NCBI GenBank assembly: GCA_030549335.1
Contig: CM060189.1
Coordinates: 49,632,917-49,696,916, forward strand
DNA length: 64,000 bases
Reading direction: 5' to 3'
Source of the DNA: Pontederia crassipes
Lineage: Eukaryota > Streptophyta > Magnoliopsida > Commelinales > Pontederiaceae
The position numbers were made by a program, and so were the translations under genes. Below the pieces are notes generated by a model. It saw only the letters and a list, made by a program, of their open reading frames with translations, ran no database searches and had not been told where the DNA came from. Positions 26,165-37,729 of the stretch are shown piece by piece. Within the stretch, counting starts at the first letter, position 1, and each line of letters starts with the position of its first letter.

Positions 26165-27056
26165 AAGTATATATAAAATTGCATAAAAAGCCCCAACTTT
26201 TGATTTACTCTCAAATCTAACATCAAGTTTGATTTTCGAACTTTGATTTTATTCTCAAATCTAATCTAACCTTTTTTTTTTGCATAAAAAAGTCATGAAC
26301 TTTAATTTAAGTCTCAAGTCTAGACTCAACTTTTATGTTTAAAATTGGCTATAAATATAGTATATTATTATTATTATTATTATTATTATTGAAAAAATAT
26401 AATTCATTAATCATTACATAGAAGAGTCATAAAAAAAATAAATGAGTAAATTTTTTTTTGACAACTTTGACAATAAATTAGTTTAAACACTTAGCCTATT
26501 TTATAATTAGATTTTAAAGCGACTAAAAAATAGTCTAATTATAAAATAGGCTAAAAAATTAAACTAATTTACTATGTCAAACTTATTTTAATTTTTACTT
26601 TTTCATGTTTTATGACTTAGGCATGTAATGACACTGAATCATTATTTTTTATAGTAATACTATAATAGGCTATATTTATAATCAACAACAACAACAAAGC
26701 CTTATCCCACTAGATGGGGTCGGCTACATGGATCATACGACGCCATTCGTTGATCCATGTTCATGCGATTCGACAAGATTTTACGCTGACTGTCGGGGCC
26801 TAACACAACCCTCCTCCTTTATCCGGGCTTAGGACCGGCTATAAAATATAGGCGGAGTTAAGCTATATTTATAATCAATTTAATAAAATTGTAGGTTAAA
26901 TTTAAATAAAGTTCATGACTTTTTACGCAAAAATATAAGTTTAAGTTAAATTTGAGAATAAAATTAAAGTTTGTGACTTTTACGTAAAAAATAAAGTTCA
27001 GGCTAGATTTGAGAATAAATCGAAAGTTGAGAATTTTTATGCAATTTACCCTAAAT
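26165..27056. mobile_element. Foldback/MITE-like element forming one long hairpin, interrupted by a SINE
   Basis: Both ends begin AAATTGCATAAAAA read inward, and the two halves are inverted copies over most of their length. The left blocks CTCAAATCTAA, AAAGTCATGAACTTTAA and GGCTATAAATATAG reappear inverted at 26870-27056 and 26650. The centre is a tight hairpin (26467-26581) with 20-bp perfect arms at 26492-26511 and 26534-26553. The right arm is split by a SINE (26686-26861). Without it the element would be about 700 bp. It has no coding capacity. Superfamily is uncertain; long inverted arms favour a Mutator-like or foldback origin. Confidence 0.65.
26686..26861 (-). mobile_element. Au-type SINE with 17-bp target duplication
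   Basis: On the minus strand it holds AGCCCGGATAAAGGAGGAGG near the 5' part and GCCGACCCCATCTAGTGGGA then AAGGCTTTGTTGTTGTTGTT at the 3' end, the hallmarks of the plant Au SINE. The direct repeat GCTATATTTATAATCAA flanks it at 26669-26685 and 26862-26878 without mismatch. The element is about 176 bp, near the usual length. It lies in the right arm of the hairpin element and is therefore younger than it. Confidence 0.9.
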
Positions 27057-27059
27057 TTA

Positions 27060-28160
27060 TTTTTACTTAAAATCACAAACAAAACAATTCCCTAACAAGG
27101 TAAAATAGAGGGAGGGAAAAAACATAAGCCTTTTCCGACTACCATTTGAGAGGAAAAGGAAAGATTTTTTTTTTTTTACAAAATCCTGTTTTCCAATAGC
27201 TTAAATGCTCTTCTTTTGACCCCTCATTTTCTTTCATTATTTTTAGTGTAAATTAGGTTTTCTTTTCATTCATTTCTTCTCTTCCAGTTGTACAAGTATA
27301 TTCTCACATAATCTCAGATTTGTTCCATATTTGTTCTGTCTTTGCTTTAAAAATCAGAAAAAATAGATTTTAAATGTTCCTGTTGACACCAAGAGTAGGA
27401 GAAAACAATTTTTTTTACATGTTTTTAAGTTTGGAATTGCACAGAATAAAATTGTTCTCACGCACTGTTATCCTTCTTCCAAGTGTCTTTAAACTGTATC
27501 AGATCCGGCCAATGCATCTGTTGAGCAAAATAAATGGTCTACCAAAATATAAAAGGGACGAGGGCACATACATTTATATCTGCATCACAGACAGCCGAAT
27601 GCTCCTTTGGATGATATGACAATGGACATATCATTGTCATGAACCCTAAAACGCTGGGCCTAGTGGCCATTCAGCTGTTCAGCGAACGTGGCCACAGCAT
27701 TATTATTGCTTAATAGTGATCAGATGCAGCTAGTGAAACAACGTATGGAAGTGTGCATGCATCTTGATAACATCCACGACGAAGGCCGGGCAATCAATCG
27801 TCAAACATAGCATGCTTTTGCGTTCATAAAGATTGACAACACATGCATGCATGCATGTGCCCTTGCGACCCCACCAAAGGACCTACGAGGTGATCGATCT
27901 TAATTCGCCAGTCGCATTTTAACTGATGGATATGAAAGGAGACAAGTTATGTTTTAGATTGGGTGATGGAGCACGTGATGTATACTCATTAAATAAATAG
28001 TGTTGGCCATTAGATATATATATCAACATGCCATTCAATTAATAAATTTTATGCTGTAGGTTAAGTATGTTTTTGAGGTTATCTAATAAAAACAGGTAAA
28101 GTAATATTTTTTGAAATATTTTAGTTAGTATTTATGAAAAGAAACCAGCCATTTCAGCAG
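27060..28160. other. Intergenic DNA, no gene seen
   Basis: AT-rich with a (CATG)n run near 27842-27858. No frame with recognisable similarity. Confidence 0.5.
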
Positions 28161-28164
28161 GGAC

Positions 28165-28690
28165 ACCCGGTACAAGAAAATTACGAATTTCTAACGGATA
28201 ATTTCTTATAGATAAGCGTCCTTCATAATTTTTGACCACATTTGCATGACGGGAAGAAAAATTCTTTTGAAATACCGACGATAATTTATGATCATAGCCT
28301 TCGAAATTATCGATGAATTTTTCATCCGTCGTAGATTTTGACGAACCAGAATGTCGATAATTAAATTAATAATAAAATTATATATAATACGATAGAAGCA
28401 TATGTTTAATATTTTATTATTAATGTTACAATAGATTTCTCATCCGTAAGTAATTCCTAAGTAAATTAATAATAAAATTATATATGATATACTATAAACA
28501 TATGTTTAATATTTTATTATTAATATTTCTGATGATCCCATCTTTTAGCATTACTGACGAATTTCCCAATCATCAGTAATTTTGATGAACCGGGCAGTGT
28601 ATAACTAAATTAATAATAAAATTATATATAATATACATAAACATATGTTTAATATCTTAATATTAATATTTTCGACAATCCCGTCCTACA
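28165..28690 (+). mobile_element. CACTA-like terminus with subterminal tandem repeats
   Basis: GGTACAAGAAAATTACGA at about 28170 resembles the CACTACAAGAAAAT terminus seen at 18277, with a changed tip. Three direct copies of a block starting AAATTAATAATAAAATTATA follow (28363, 28463, 28606), with ATATGTTTAATAT downstream in each. Degenerate GACGGAT/CCGTC sites lie between them. The right end is not identified; it may run into the GC-rich block that follows. Confidence 0.45.
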
Positions 28691-29862
28691 ACACACAATC
28701 AAAATTCCCGCCTAACTTCCCCACCTCATTTTTCCTCTCTCCCTATATTTCTCACTCTCTCTCTCTCATTCCCACGGCTCTGGCAAGGGCCATCCTCTCC
28801 CTATGACCTCCCATGACTCCTGCTACTCTAGCTCCGACCGCCCTCTCTCTCTCTCCCCCACTATCACGACTCAAGCCAAAGGTGATCGCAGGCGGCCCAA
28901 TTTGGCCACCCACGATCGGCCAATCCGATTGCTTGCAGCCTTGGATCCAGCCACAGGCGACTAGATCGGTTGTAGGCCCCGATCCGGCCACGGGCGACCA
29001 GATCAGTTGCAACCCCATATTCGGCTGATCCGATCGCAGGCGATCGATTGGTCATAGCCCAAATCCGACTGCATGTTGCTAGACCTGACCGCCCGGGACC
29101 GATTCTAGGCCCTTCATTTCACATGTACGATTGAGATTGGATTGGTATTTTCTCTCTTCTCTCTCATGCTCTCTCTTCTTTCTATTCTCTCTTCTTTCAT
29201 GATCTCTCTCTTCTCTACGAACCGCCACCGATCACCGACGTCTCTCTCTATCTTCTCTCGCGTCTCTTCTTTGATAGTGCTGCCGCCGACAATCGTCTCC
29301 TCCTCCCCTCTCTTCTCTGCTGCCACACAATCGCCGATCGTCTCCTCCTCCCCTCCTAGCGCCACCAACGATGATCCCTTCGAGACCTCCATTCTTCTTT
29401 CGATCCGGTGACCCAATGACGACGATCCCTTGCAAGCGCCTCCCCCGATCCCGACCTTCCCTCTTCTTTCAATCCAGCGACCCACCGACGATGAACCCTT
29501 GTGAGTGCCACCCATGTCCCTGACTTGCCCTCTTCTTTCATTCTGACGACGTTACCACAACCTTCTTTCTTCAAAGCTGGCATGTGAGAAAAAGGGGTGC
29601 GTCAGCTCCACTCCGCGAGCTGGCAGAGGGGGCCGACATCCCCCTTTTTCGCGCTCGTTGGTGTGTGCACAGACATCGTTGGTGTGCGTAAAGGAGGAGA
29701 GACCGCCGGGATGGAGGAGGAGCGGCAGCAACTCGATGCATGAGAGAAGCGAGAGTGCGTGAGTGAAGAGAGAGCGCGTGAGCATAGTTGGACCATTCGT
29801 TACCACTCATGTGATTTGATCTGGACCATTAGATTAAGGGTTACACAGTGTTTCACCCAAGG
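28690..29862. other. GC- and pyrimidine-rich block of unknown origin
   Basis: Several overlapping frames exist on both strands, but all reflect simple sequence: CTCTCT runs, GATCCGGCCACGGGCGACC-type repeats and CTCCTCCCCTC repeats. It lies between CACTA-like repeats and the microsatellite and could be the transduced interior of that element. The last 100 bases (GGTTACACAGTG...CACCCAAGGGG) meet the TA repeat directly, as element A does on the other side. Confidence 0.35.
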
Positions 29863-30003
29863 GGTATATATATATATATATACATACATACATACATACA
29901 TACATACATACATACATACATACATGTATGTATGTATGTATGTATGTATGTATGTATGTATGTATGTATGTATGTATGTATGTATGTATGTATGTATGTA
30001 TGC
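29863..30003. repeat. Palindromic microsatellite (TA)n-(TACA)n-(TGTA)n
   Basis: A TA run is followed by about eleven CATA repeats, then CATG, then about nineteen TATG repeats. The tract is an almost perfect palindrome centred near 29926. It abuts the left end of element A. A related CATA/TATA tract sits at the right end of A (60394-60456). Confidence 0.95.
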
Positions 30004-30007
30004 ATGA

Positions 30008-30145
30008 GCTTAAGTAGGTTGTGACCACAAGAAATGGGTACAAGTCATAACCATTCCATTAGGCGACTGGGATCTAGACGCTGGTGAACCATCCTTTCAT
30101 GTTTGTCTTTTTTTGTTTTTCTCTCATTTTGTTCATAAGCCCAAA
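30008..30145 (+). repeat. Left terminal inverted repeat of element A
   Basis: Matches 60233-60393 in inverted orientation over its whole length, with a gap of about 20 bp (an extra CCAACCGTTGGA-type segment is present only on the right). The most conserved part is GCTGGTGAACC near 30078-30090. Confidence 0.7.
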
Positions 30146-30294
30146 TCCTCCATTTTTTTTGTTTTCCTCAAAAAAGGTTACTTGCTTCCAAAATTCTACA
30201 AAATCCCTCCACCCTCACACCTCCCTCTGCCAACTTGGTGACTCCCCCAAAGCTGCTTCAATCTTGGGCACCCCGACAACTCCCCAAAGTTCAC

Positions 30295-30766
30295 GACCTC
30301 TCTCCCCTGCACTCCGGCGAAGAAGATCTATTTCTTGTGAACCGTTTCTCGCGACCTCCCTCCTACGCAAAAGAACGGCCTCCCTTCTCCGCGAAAGAAG
30401 ATATGTTGCTCTTGAACCCCTGCTCGTGACTTCCCTCCTCCGCGAAAGATCCATTGCTCATGAACCCCTTCATGCAACCTCCCTCCTCTCCACTCCGGCG
30501 AAGAAGTGGGCTCTTTCTCCTGAACCGCTGATCATGACCTCCTTCCTCCGCACTCTATCAAGAAGAGGAGCTGAGCTCACGACCTCCTTCCTCTACAAAA
30601 AGACTGCTGATGCACGTGAACTGTGGCATGTGACCTCCCTCCTCCATACTCCTGTGAAGAAGAGGGCTGCTAACTCTTGAACCACTGCTCATGGCCTCCC
30701 TCCTCCATACTCTGGCGAAGAAGAGGGCTTTTGCGCCTGAACCGCCGCTCACGACTCCCCTCATCC
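30295..30766 (+). repeat. Minisatellite of element A (left part)
   Basis: About ten degenerate copies, 45-60 bp each, of a unit containing GACCTCCCTCCTCC, ACTCTGGCGAAGAAG and TGAACCGC. The array resumes at 57360-57415 beyond LTR element B. A 198-codon frame across it (30084-30680) is a by-product of repeat length and is not called as a gene. Confidence 0.8.
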
Positions 30767-30771
30767 AAACT

Positions 30772-32632
30772 TGATAAGAAAATTGATAACAATATATACA
30801 CACAAATTCTTCTGATATCATTTATTTTATTATCTCTCCAGAATTTCTAAGACGAACTCCATGCATTTTAGATTTTTTGTTTTAGGATATTATTAATTGA
30901 AGGGAAATTATTTGAACCATATTTTGTTTGTTTTAATCTTTTTCGATCAATATTAATTGTACTTAATGCTTTTATGTTAGTTAATTGAATTTCTTAATTA
31001 GAATATACTCGTTTGTGGAGTGTTTAATTTTAGAATTCATGATGTTAACTTTAATTTATTTTATTTGAAATTAATAATTGATATAAATTTGATAACTAGT
31101 GTATGGAGAATTAAATTTGTGTAGTCTATTAATCTATACTAATTTGTAGAGTGATTAATAGTCTAGGGAATCCAAGTAAATGCATCTTAATATTAATGTG
31201 ATTTAAAGGTATGCTAGTTTGTGGAGACTTTAATTCTTATTAAATTAACATAGTTTAATATGCTTGCTTAGGTTGAGGGGATGTCAGTTTGTGGTGATCG
31301 CAATTTAATCATGTTAGGTTAATAATTTAGGAGGACTCTAATTCATCTTTAAATATTAAATTTATTTTTTATGGTTCAAATATTTATCATGATCTATTTT
31401 CATCCTAAGGCCTAACTATCAACACCACATTATCTTATCTTATTTTAATGTTTATTTCATAATTAGAAAACTTATTTTCAAAACCTATATTTTTCCTCTC
31501 TTATTAATTTATAGAATCAGATATTGAATTAATAATATTCCTTGTGGATTTGGGAGAATTACACCCAAGATAAGAACAATAAGAAGGCCTTCGGATCACG
31601 GGCAGACAGTCGGCGGCCGCTCGGACTTGATTAGAGTCGTGATCAACTTTCAACCATCACACCTCTCTCCTCTCGGTCGTAGCCTGCAGGGCTTCCGATT
31701 CAACTGTGAAAGAAACATGAACTTCAAAGCACAAATTGAGATGATAGTCTCTTTATGTATTTCTAGCTGGACAACCTTCAAATTCGATCATGGTCGTTAA
31801 TATCATACGATCAACTTTAAATTTGTCTAGATAAAATGTCGGATAAACTTTCTTCAACTTCACGCCCTTCTTATCTTGGCTAGAATTAAAACCCACTTCG
31901 ATAGATAAAATTTAATACGTAAATAGAATTTAATACATCGTGCATCAGGTCATAGACCAATGAGATTCCACCATGTGTAAGCTTCCAATCTAACTCCCGG
32001 ATGATTAAGATAAACTCATGACTCATTAACATCCCAACAATTTGATTATCGACTTGAGTTGAAGGGTGATAATCCTCTTTGTCTCCAAATAATGGATTCT
32101 TGGTGAATTTGGCCCCCAAAATTGCCTTGTGATGAAAGGTGATAACCTTGCCCAATAACCATATGATCTCAGCATTAATCCCATAAGTATAGAGTGGCAC
32201 ACTGCGATTACGGCATAAAAAATCCCCATTGGTATTTTGTGCCCAATATGAATGTCTGCTCCATAGATTTCAGGAGTTTGGCCCCTTGGATTTCACTCCT
32301 TATGAGTTTGGCTTCTTAGATTTCACTCCATGGATCTGATCGGTTTTGGTGTCCTGTCTTGAATTATAATCGCGGTCCAATCATTGAGCATATGAGTTTG
32401 GCGCCTTGCAATCGAAGCTTGAAGTGTAGACGACAATTTTCCTTTTTCATGCCAATTAATTAAAATAATGAAACTAATCTGCCCATAATTAGAATACTTT
32501 GAGAATTAATACATAAAATTAATAAATTCGGAATAATGAGTAAAACATACTTAAAATGATGCATGCAATGATTAAATTATAGAAAAAATAATTAAAATAA
32601 TAAACTAAAATATGTTGTATTTTGCATCATCA
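30772..32632 (-). repeat. 3' LTR of element B
   Basis: Starts TGATAAGAAAATTGATAAC and ends TTTTGCATCATCA (plus-strand reading). Its right tip resembles the tips at 7151 and 57359. The linker ATGC and the polypurine tract expected next are found displaced to 35792-35816 by an insertion. About 1.86 kb, no coding domain. Confidence 0.5.
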
Positions 32633-33699
32633 ATGCTTGAAAATAAGAAAATATTAAAACATGAGAAAGAATGATAAGGAATTTTTAATTTCTATAGATT
32701 GTTGAGATGGTGCAAATGGATAAGACATGATAAGAATGTATAAAGTAATTTGGCTTAAGTTCAATTGTTAAAGAAAGATTAAGTCCTACTTGAAGTAGGA
32801 ATTATAATTAGAGTATGATTAGAAATTTCAATTTGATTCGAGATCCAAAAGAATCCTCTATGAACATATGACTCCCACCTATAAGAGAATTGTATGGTTA
32901 AAAATATTTCAGCCATTAAAATAATATTTATTATTATTTTAATTTAAAATTTTGATTATAAAATATTATGGAATTAAATAATTCTGAAAATTTGAGAAAA
33001 GGAAAACATAAGAGGAAAAGTTGAAGGTAGAGTTTGATTGAAAGAAGTTTTGAAAGAAATAAAAAGGAATTTGAGTAGAGATAGATTTTTTATAAGTATG
33101 ATTATGAAATAATTAGTGAAATTCAAATTTAATTAAATTTGAATGATTAAGAGATGATAATTAATGATGGATGGTTATGATTGATGGAGAAATAGCTCAA
33201 GACCCAATAACAGTAAAAAATCTTAATTGAGAGCTATAAATATGGTCTGAAGGGCGGCTAGAAAGTATGATTTGCCTCAATAGAATTTCTGCACGAGAAC
33301 TCCTCTTTCTCCTTCGTTTTCTTACAAACCAGAGGCACCTGAGAGTGTGAGCGATATATCATTTCGAAGCCTCGACAAAGAAGAACAAGATCGAAGTGGT
33401 AGTCGAAGATTTTTGGACATCTATAGGGAATAATCATTGGCCAAAGTAGCGATGTCCGTGTAGTCCACAAGAAACAGGAACATAGCTAATTTTTCAACCA
33501 ACTTAAGGTACGTAGGGGATCCTCATGACGTCATTTTTCATGACGTGGACCCTCAGGACCCTTGTCCCAAGTATCGACTATTGTATGGATGAATTGTGAA
33601 TTGAATTGTATGGATAATCTCTTAGAAAGTAGGATCGAAAGTTGTGCTGAAATGGCGACTTTCCAACGGTGGCAAAACCCGACCAGGATTCTTTGGAAT

Positions 33700-34290
33700 T
33701 CGGGTGGCAATCGAATTGATCCGGACCGAATTCGTAAGAATCCGACCCGGGTTGCAAGGTGCACGACCCGGGTTCGGTAACCCGAGCACAATACGTAGAG
33801 ATTGTTAAGAATCCGGATCGGGTTCTGACTTGTTTGGTCTGAGTTCCGTTAATATTAATGGATGAACGAAAGTTTAATAGAATTTGAACCAAGTTTTGGA
33901 TAGTCTGACTCGGGTTCCATGATGAAGATGAGATCGGATCAAGTAATCAAATTGACTCGACTCAAGTTACGTTAGACCCGACTAGGTTCTGAGGACATGG
34001 AATTAGATTGGAAAACTAGATTCCATGGAAAAGAACCATGGAATTTGATCCGGCCCGAGTTCTTTTCCACCGGCCCGGGTATGTTGATTGAATTAGAATA
34101 CATATGAAAACTAGATGAACCGGCCCGGGTTTCACCCCACTTGACTCAAGTTTTGTTGATCGAATTGAAATTTGTATGAAAATTAGACGAACCGACTCGG
34201 GTTCCACCCCACCTGGCCCGAGTTCTATAGAAGATGAGTATGATTGATTATAAGGGAAATGGACAGTGTTCCATTCCACCTAGCCCAAGT
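33700..34290 (+). repeat. CCCGGGTT-rich degenerate repeat
   Basis: Roughly 90-100 bp units with motifs such as GACCCGGGTT, GGCCCGGGTTTCACCCCAC and ATGAAAACTAGA recur in direct orientation. Part of the 32637-35791 insertion. Confidence 0.6.
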
Positions 34291-34529
34291 TCTGAAGTTT
34301 GAAAAATGAGTTTTAAAGTTATTAAAGTATGTTTAATTATGAGGATTGTATTATTATTTATATATAATCATATTATTATGATATTGATCTCATGATTATG
34401 ATTTATTGATTGATGCCTTGTGCATACAATATTGGAAAGAACGTTTTAATGAAAGCAAGATAAACATCATAAGTTAATCAAAATAAAAGATGCACGGTAC
34501 CTAAAATTGGAAGAGCTCTCAAAGCAATC

Positions 34530-35300
34530 TATATGGTTGAAGCAGTCTATGTGGTTGAAGGATAACTCCAAAGATAAGAATAAGTGATAAGCAACCCTTG
34601 TGGTTGAAGCAGCCATCATGGTTGAAGTTAATTGTTAAAAGTTAAAGAATAAGCATTAAGCAGCCTTTATGATTGAAACAGTCTTTATGGTTGAAGCAAA
34701 CCTCGTGGTTATTCAACAATCTTTGTGATTGAAGCAGTCCTCGTGGTTGAAGCATTGAATGGTTGAAGCAACCCTTGTGGTTGAAGTATTGAATGGTTGA
34801 AGCAGTCCTCGTGGTTGAAGTATTGAACATCTCTTGTGATTGAAGCAACCCTCGTGGTTGACGTATTGGGCAGCCTTTATGGTTAAATCTAAAGCAAAAT
34901 TGATTGATAAGATATTAAATTTCAGTCTTTATGGTTGAAGTATAAGAAAGATTAATTAATTGTTAAAAATAAAAGATAATTGCAACCTTTATAGGTGAAG
35001 AATAAGAATGCATGATTGATTGATATTGAATTGTTGATGTTAATATTAATTGAATCGAAATTGCAACCTTTTTTGTTGAAGTATAGAGAGATAATTGATA
35101 GAAAAGAATAATTGAATTGCCACCTTCGTAGTTGATGTACGATAAAAGATTATTAAATTACCGCCTCTATGATTAAAGTAAAGTAAAGTAAAGATTGATT
35201 GATTATTAAGATAATTTATTGCAGCTCATATGATTGACGTTCTTGATAATGAAATTGTTATTGCCGACCATTATGGTTGATGATAAAGGATGATAGGATT
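34530..35300 (+). repeat. Minisatellite with GTGGTTGAAGCA core
   Basis: More than twenty imperfect copies of a roughly 20-35 bp unit, (C)CTTGTGGTTGAAGCAG, decaying toward the right end. Reverse-strand frames rich in FNHKG come from the repeat and are not genes. Confidence 0.8.
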
Positions 35301-35796
35301 ATTGATTCTAGCCAATTGATCCTTATGGTTGATGGATGATGCATATTGATAATTGAGATTGCATTGATATAATAATGCTATTGCTTATCATTATGCATAT
35401 GATTATTGTTATCGACATGGTTCATATCGTTTATTGCTATAGGTGATACTACATATTGAGTTTATCTCACTAGGCTTTGCCATTATACTTCGATCCGTAC
35501 AGGATCATGATGGCGATGTCGAGACGGTTGGTGGCTTCTCTGACGGGTGACATGCACATGGATATAGAGTACATTATTGTATAGACGTGAGCCCTAACCC
35601 ACAGGTTATTGGATATGGTAAAAATTACTTTTACATATTGTAATAGAATATTGTAAATTAGTCTTCCGCTTATGTTATTCAGTTTGTGGACTGGACAAAG
35701 TCAAGATATAGAATTGAGTGGCATCGCTGAGATAATCTTCTAGGCAAGAAAAAAATCTCAGATCATTACAAAGATAAGCATGATGCATAAAAATGC

Positions 35797-35816
35797 AAAC
35801 TCCCCCAAGTTTGAAC
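35797..35816 (-). other. Polypurine tract of element B
   Basis: On the minus strand AACTTGGGGGAGTTT, the typical polypurine tract of Athila/Tat-type elements. The same core occurs beside the Athila 3' LTR at 46566. Confidence 0.65.
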
Positions 35817-36539
35817 TCAACACTGTCCTTAGTATTGAAAATAAATCAAAAAGTACTGAATTAAAATGGGACAACCTGATGTATCCCAATGTGATGGATG
35901 TGGAAGCCGTAGAGAGAAGGCTGTATATGTATCAGATGTCTAGAGTTGCCAAGTTTGAATAGCGCATGTGTTGCTCAAAAGTGTGACGGGCCTGGACTGC
36001 AAGGATTACTTTCGGATCCTCTTTTGCATGTGTAATGGCTCAAGAAAAATAGTTAGCAGTGTAGTGATGAAGATGCTCCCCAGCCGGTGAAAACTTAACA
36101 TAACCACTTTGAGATCATGTAATCAAGAGTCATTACTTTTTAGTATCGACCATGAAAACTCATCTTCTTCTCTGCGTTTAGGTAGTCTGCCATGAAGGGG
36201 AGACAACAGGAGAGGTAGCGTGGTGCCGGTTCTCGTCGGAGATGTAGAGGATGATCATTGTTACCGATCTCTGAGGGCATCACAATACAACAACAGGGCA
36301 TTGGAGTCCAATGTGGTCATTCCACCGCCGAAGATGTTAAAGAAGGTCACTGAAATCGCCAGGCGAACGGTCGAATTGAAGCTGTCGCCACGAAGGAAGC
36401 CATCCAGGATGCCGGTGTTTGATAACGCCGTGATGTTTCTGCCAACATGAAGGAGGTCACGGGATCCTTGCCATTGGTCGGAGGTCACGCTGCTTGGTGC
36501 CGAAGGTCGGAGGCAGTGGACAGAGTGTCGGTGCCTGGT

Positions 36540-37260
36540 GATGGGGCGTGAAAGAGCAGTGTTATGGATCTGTTTACAAAGTAAGAAAACAAAGGGGCCG
36601 TGAATAAAATCTCACGGGGCGTGAAAAATAATGTGGTTTCGGTGCACGAAAGGAAGTTTACGGGCCGACATTTCTGAGTTACAAGGCGTGAGTAATATGT
36701 GTTAGCGGTTCGAGATTGATGACTTCTGGCTCAATCCAGGGGTAATGGGTATGAACCAATGAGGGGATGCCACGAGTTCTGTTGAGAAAGAGAGTCTGCA
36801 CTCCTCACGGCATGTGAAGAATGCATAACGCCCCATGAGAATAGTTAATGACTCATAACATGTGTAGGGACATGAATTGAGTAGAACGTGGGCCGACAGA
36901 CTGCGTAAGTCACTTACGACCCGTGAGGCATGTTTAACGACCCGTGAGACCTAGGAGTTTAGGATGTTAAACTTATTGTGAGACTCGTGAAACTATTCTA
37001 ATGACATGTGATGAGTTCTGTGAGACCAAATGCACCTACTGGGTGACCGGTGAGATTTGTGTAACAACATAGATGAAAATGTCAGGTCTAGACCTACTGT
37101 GACACTTGTGACAACTTGGTAACACCCCGTGAAACTTGAGATTTACATAAAAATAGTTACTCTGACCCTTGTGATGGATGGTGCACGACCCATAAGTATA
37201 GAAAACGTTTGTGATATGTAAATAACAGCCTGTGACACATTTTTTCCTATTTTTTTAAAG
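36540..37260. repeat. Degenerate CGTGA/CACGRCCCGTGAG repeat region
   Basis: Many scattered copies of ACGACCCGTGAG, CACGGGGCGTGAA and GTGAGAC-like motifs, often 25-50 bp apart. A similar motif set occurs at 56860-57130 in the outer LTR part of B. No coding capacity. Confidence 0.5.
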
Positions 37261-37729
37261 TTGGACTTGCAATGTTGGATGATAAATTCAAAATAGAAAT
37301 AAACATGAAAAATAGAGATAAATAAAGAAGTTAAGAAACTAAATTAAGTAAAGAAAAAGAACTAATTTAATTAAATGGAAAATAAACTTTAAACTATGAG
37401 TTTATGGTGAAAGAGTAGTTCTAATTTAGACTCATTTGCTTGACTTTGACATGCATAAGCTGAGATTGATATAAGATAATCAATTAGAATAAATATATGG
37501 ATTTGCAATTAAGGAACGGTATTATCATGAATGTTTGATGTTGTGAGGTTTAGCACGTGTAGTGGTGGATGACGCCCAATGTCTCCATCCTTGTGTCATC
37601 GTTTGGTGGTGGATGTTCTTCAAGTACAACAACGTTCTTATAATGAAATTGGGAGTTGTGTTGCTTATTGTCATGGACAATAGAATGATTCTTGATTCAC
37701 CATTGGACTGACGTAGTTGGAGTCTTGGG

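Larger units (their letters stand above)
32637..35791 (+). mobile_element. Insertion in element B, solo-LTR-like
   Basis: AATGC occurs on both sides (32632-32636 and 35792-35796), between the LTR of B and its polypurine tract, so about 3.15 kb was inserted here. It has a plus-strand TATAAATA at about 33235, CCGG/CCCGGGTT-rich repeats (33.7-34.3 kb) and a long minisatellite (34.5-35.3 kb), but no coding domain. The size and 5-bp duplication fit a solo LTR of a large Ty3/gypsy element, perhaps Tekay/Del type. Its tips are not clean TG/CA, so the exact limits are provisional. Confidence 0.4.

Noticed and set aside
28752-29810. Several overlapping frames in the GC-rich block
   Set aside because: CT-rich and GATCCGGCC-type simple sequence leaves many frames open; none resembles a protein family.
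29759-30043. Tyr/Ile/His/Thr and Met/Tyr/Val/Cys repeat frames
   Set aside because: Direct translation of the TACA/TGTA microsatellite.
30084-30680. 198-codon plus-strand frame
   Set aside because: It runs through a minisatellite whose unit lacks in-frame stops; the translated repeats reflect DNA repetition and no known domain.
36220-36450. 76-codon plus-strand frame within element B
   Set aside because: No recognised domain and it lies antisense within the remnant of an LTR element.
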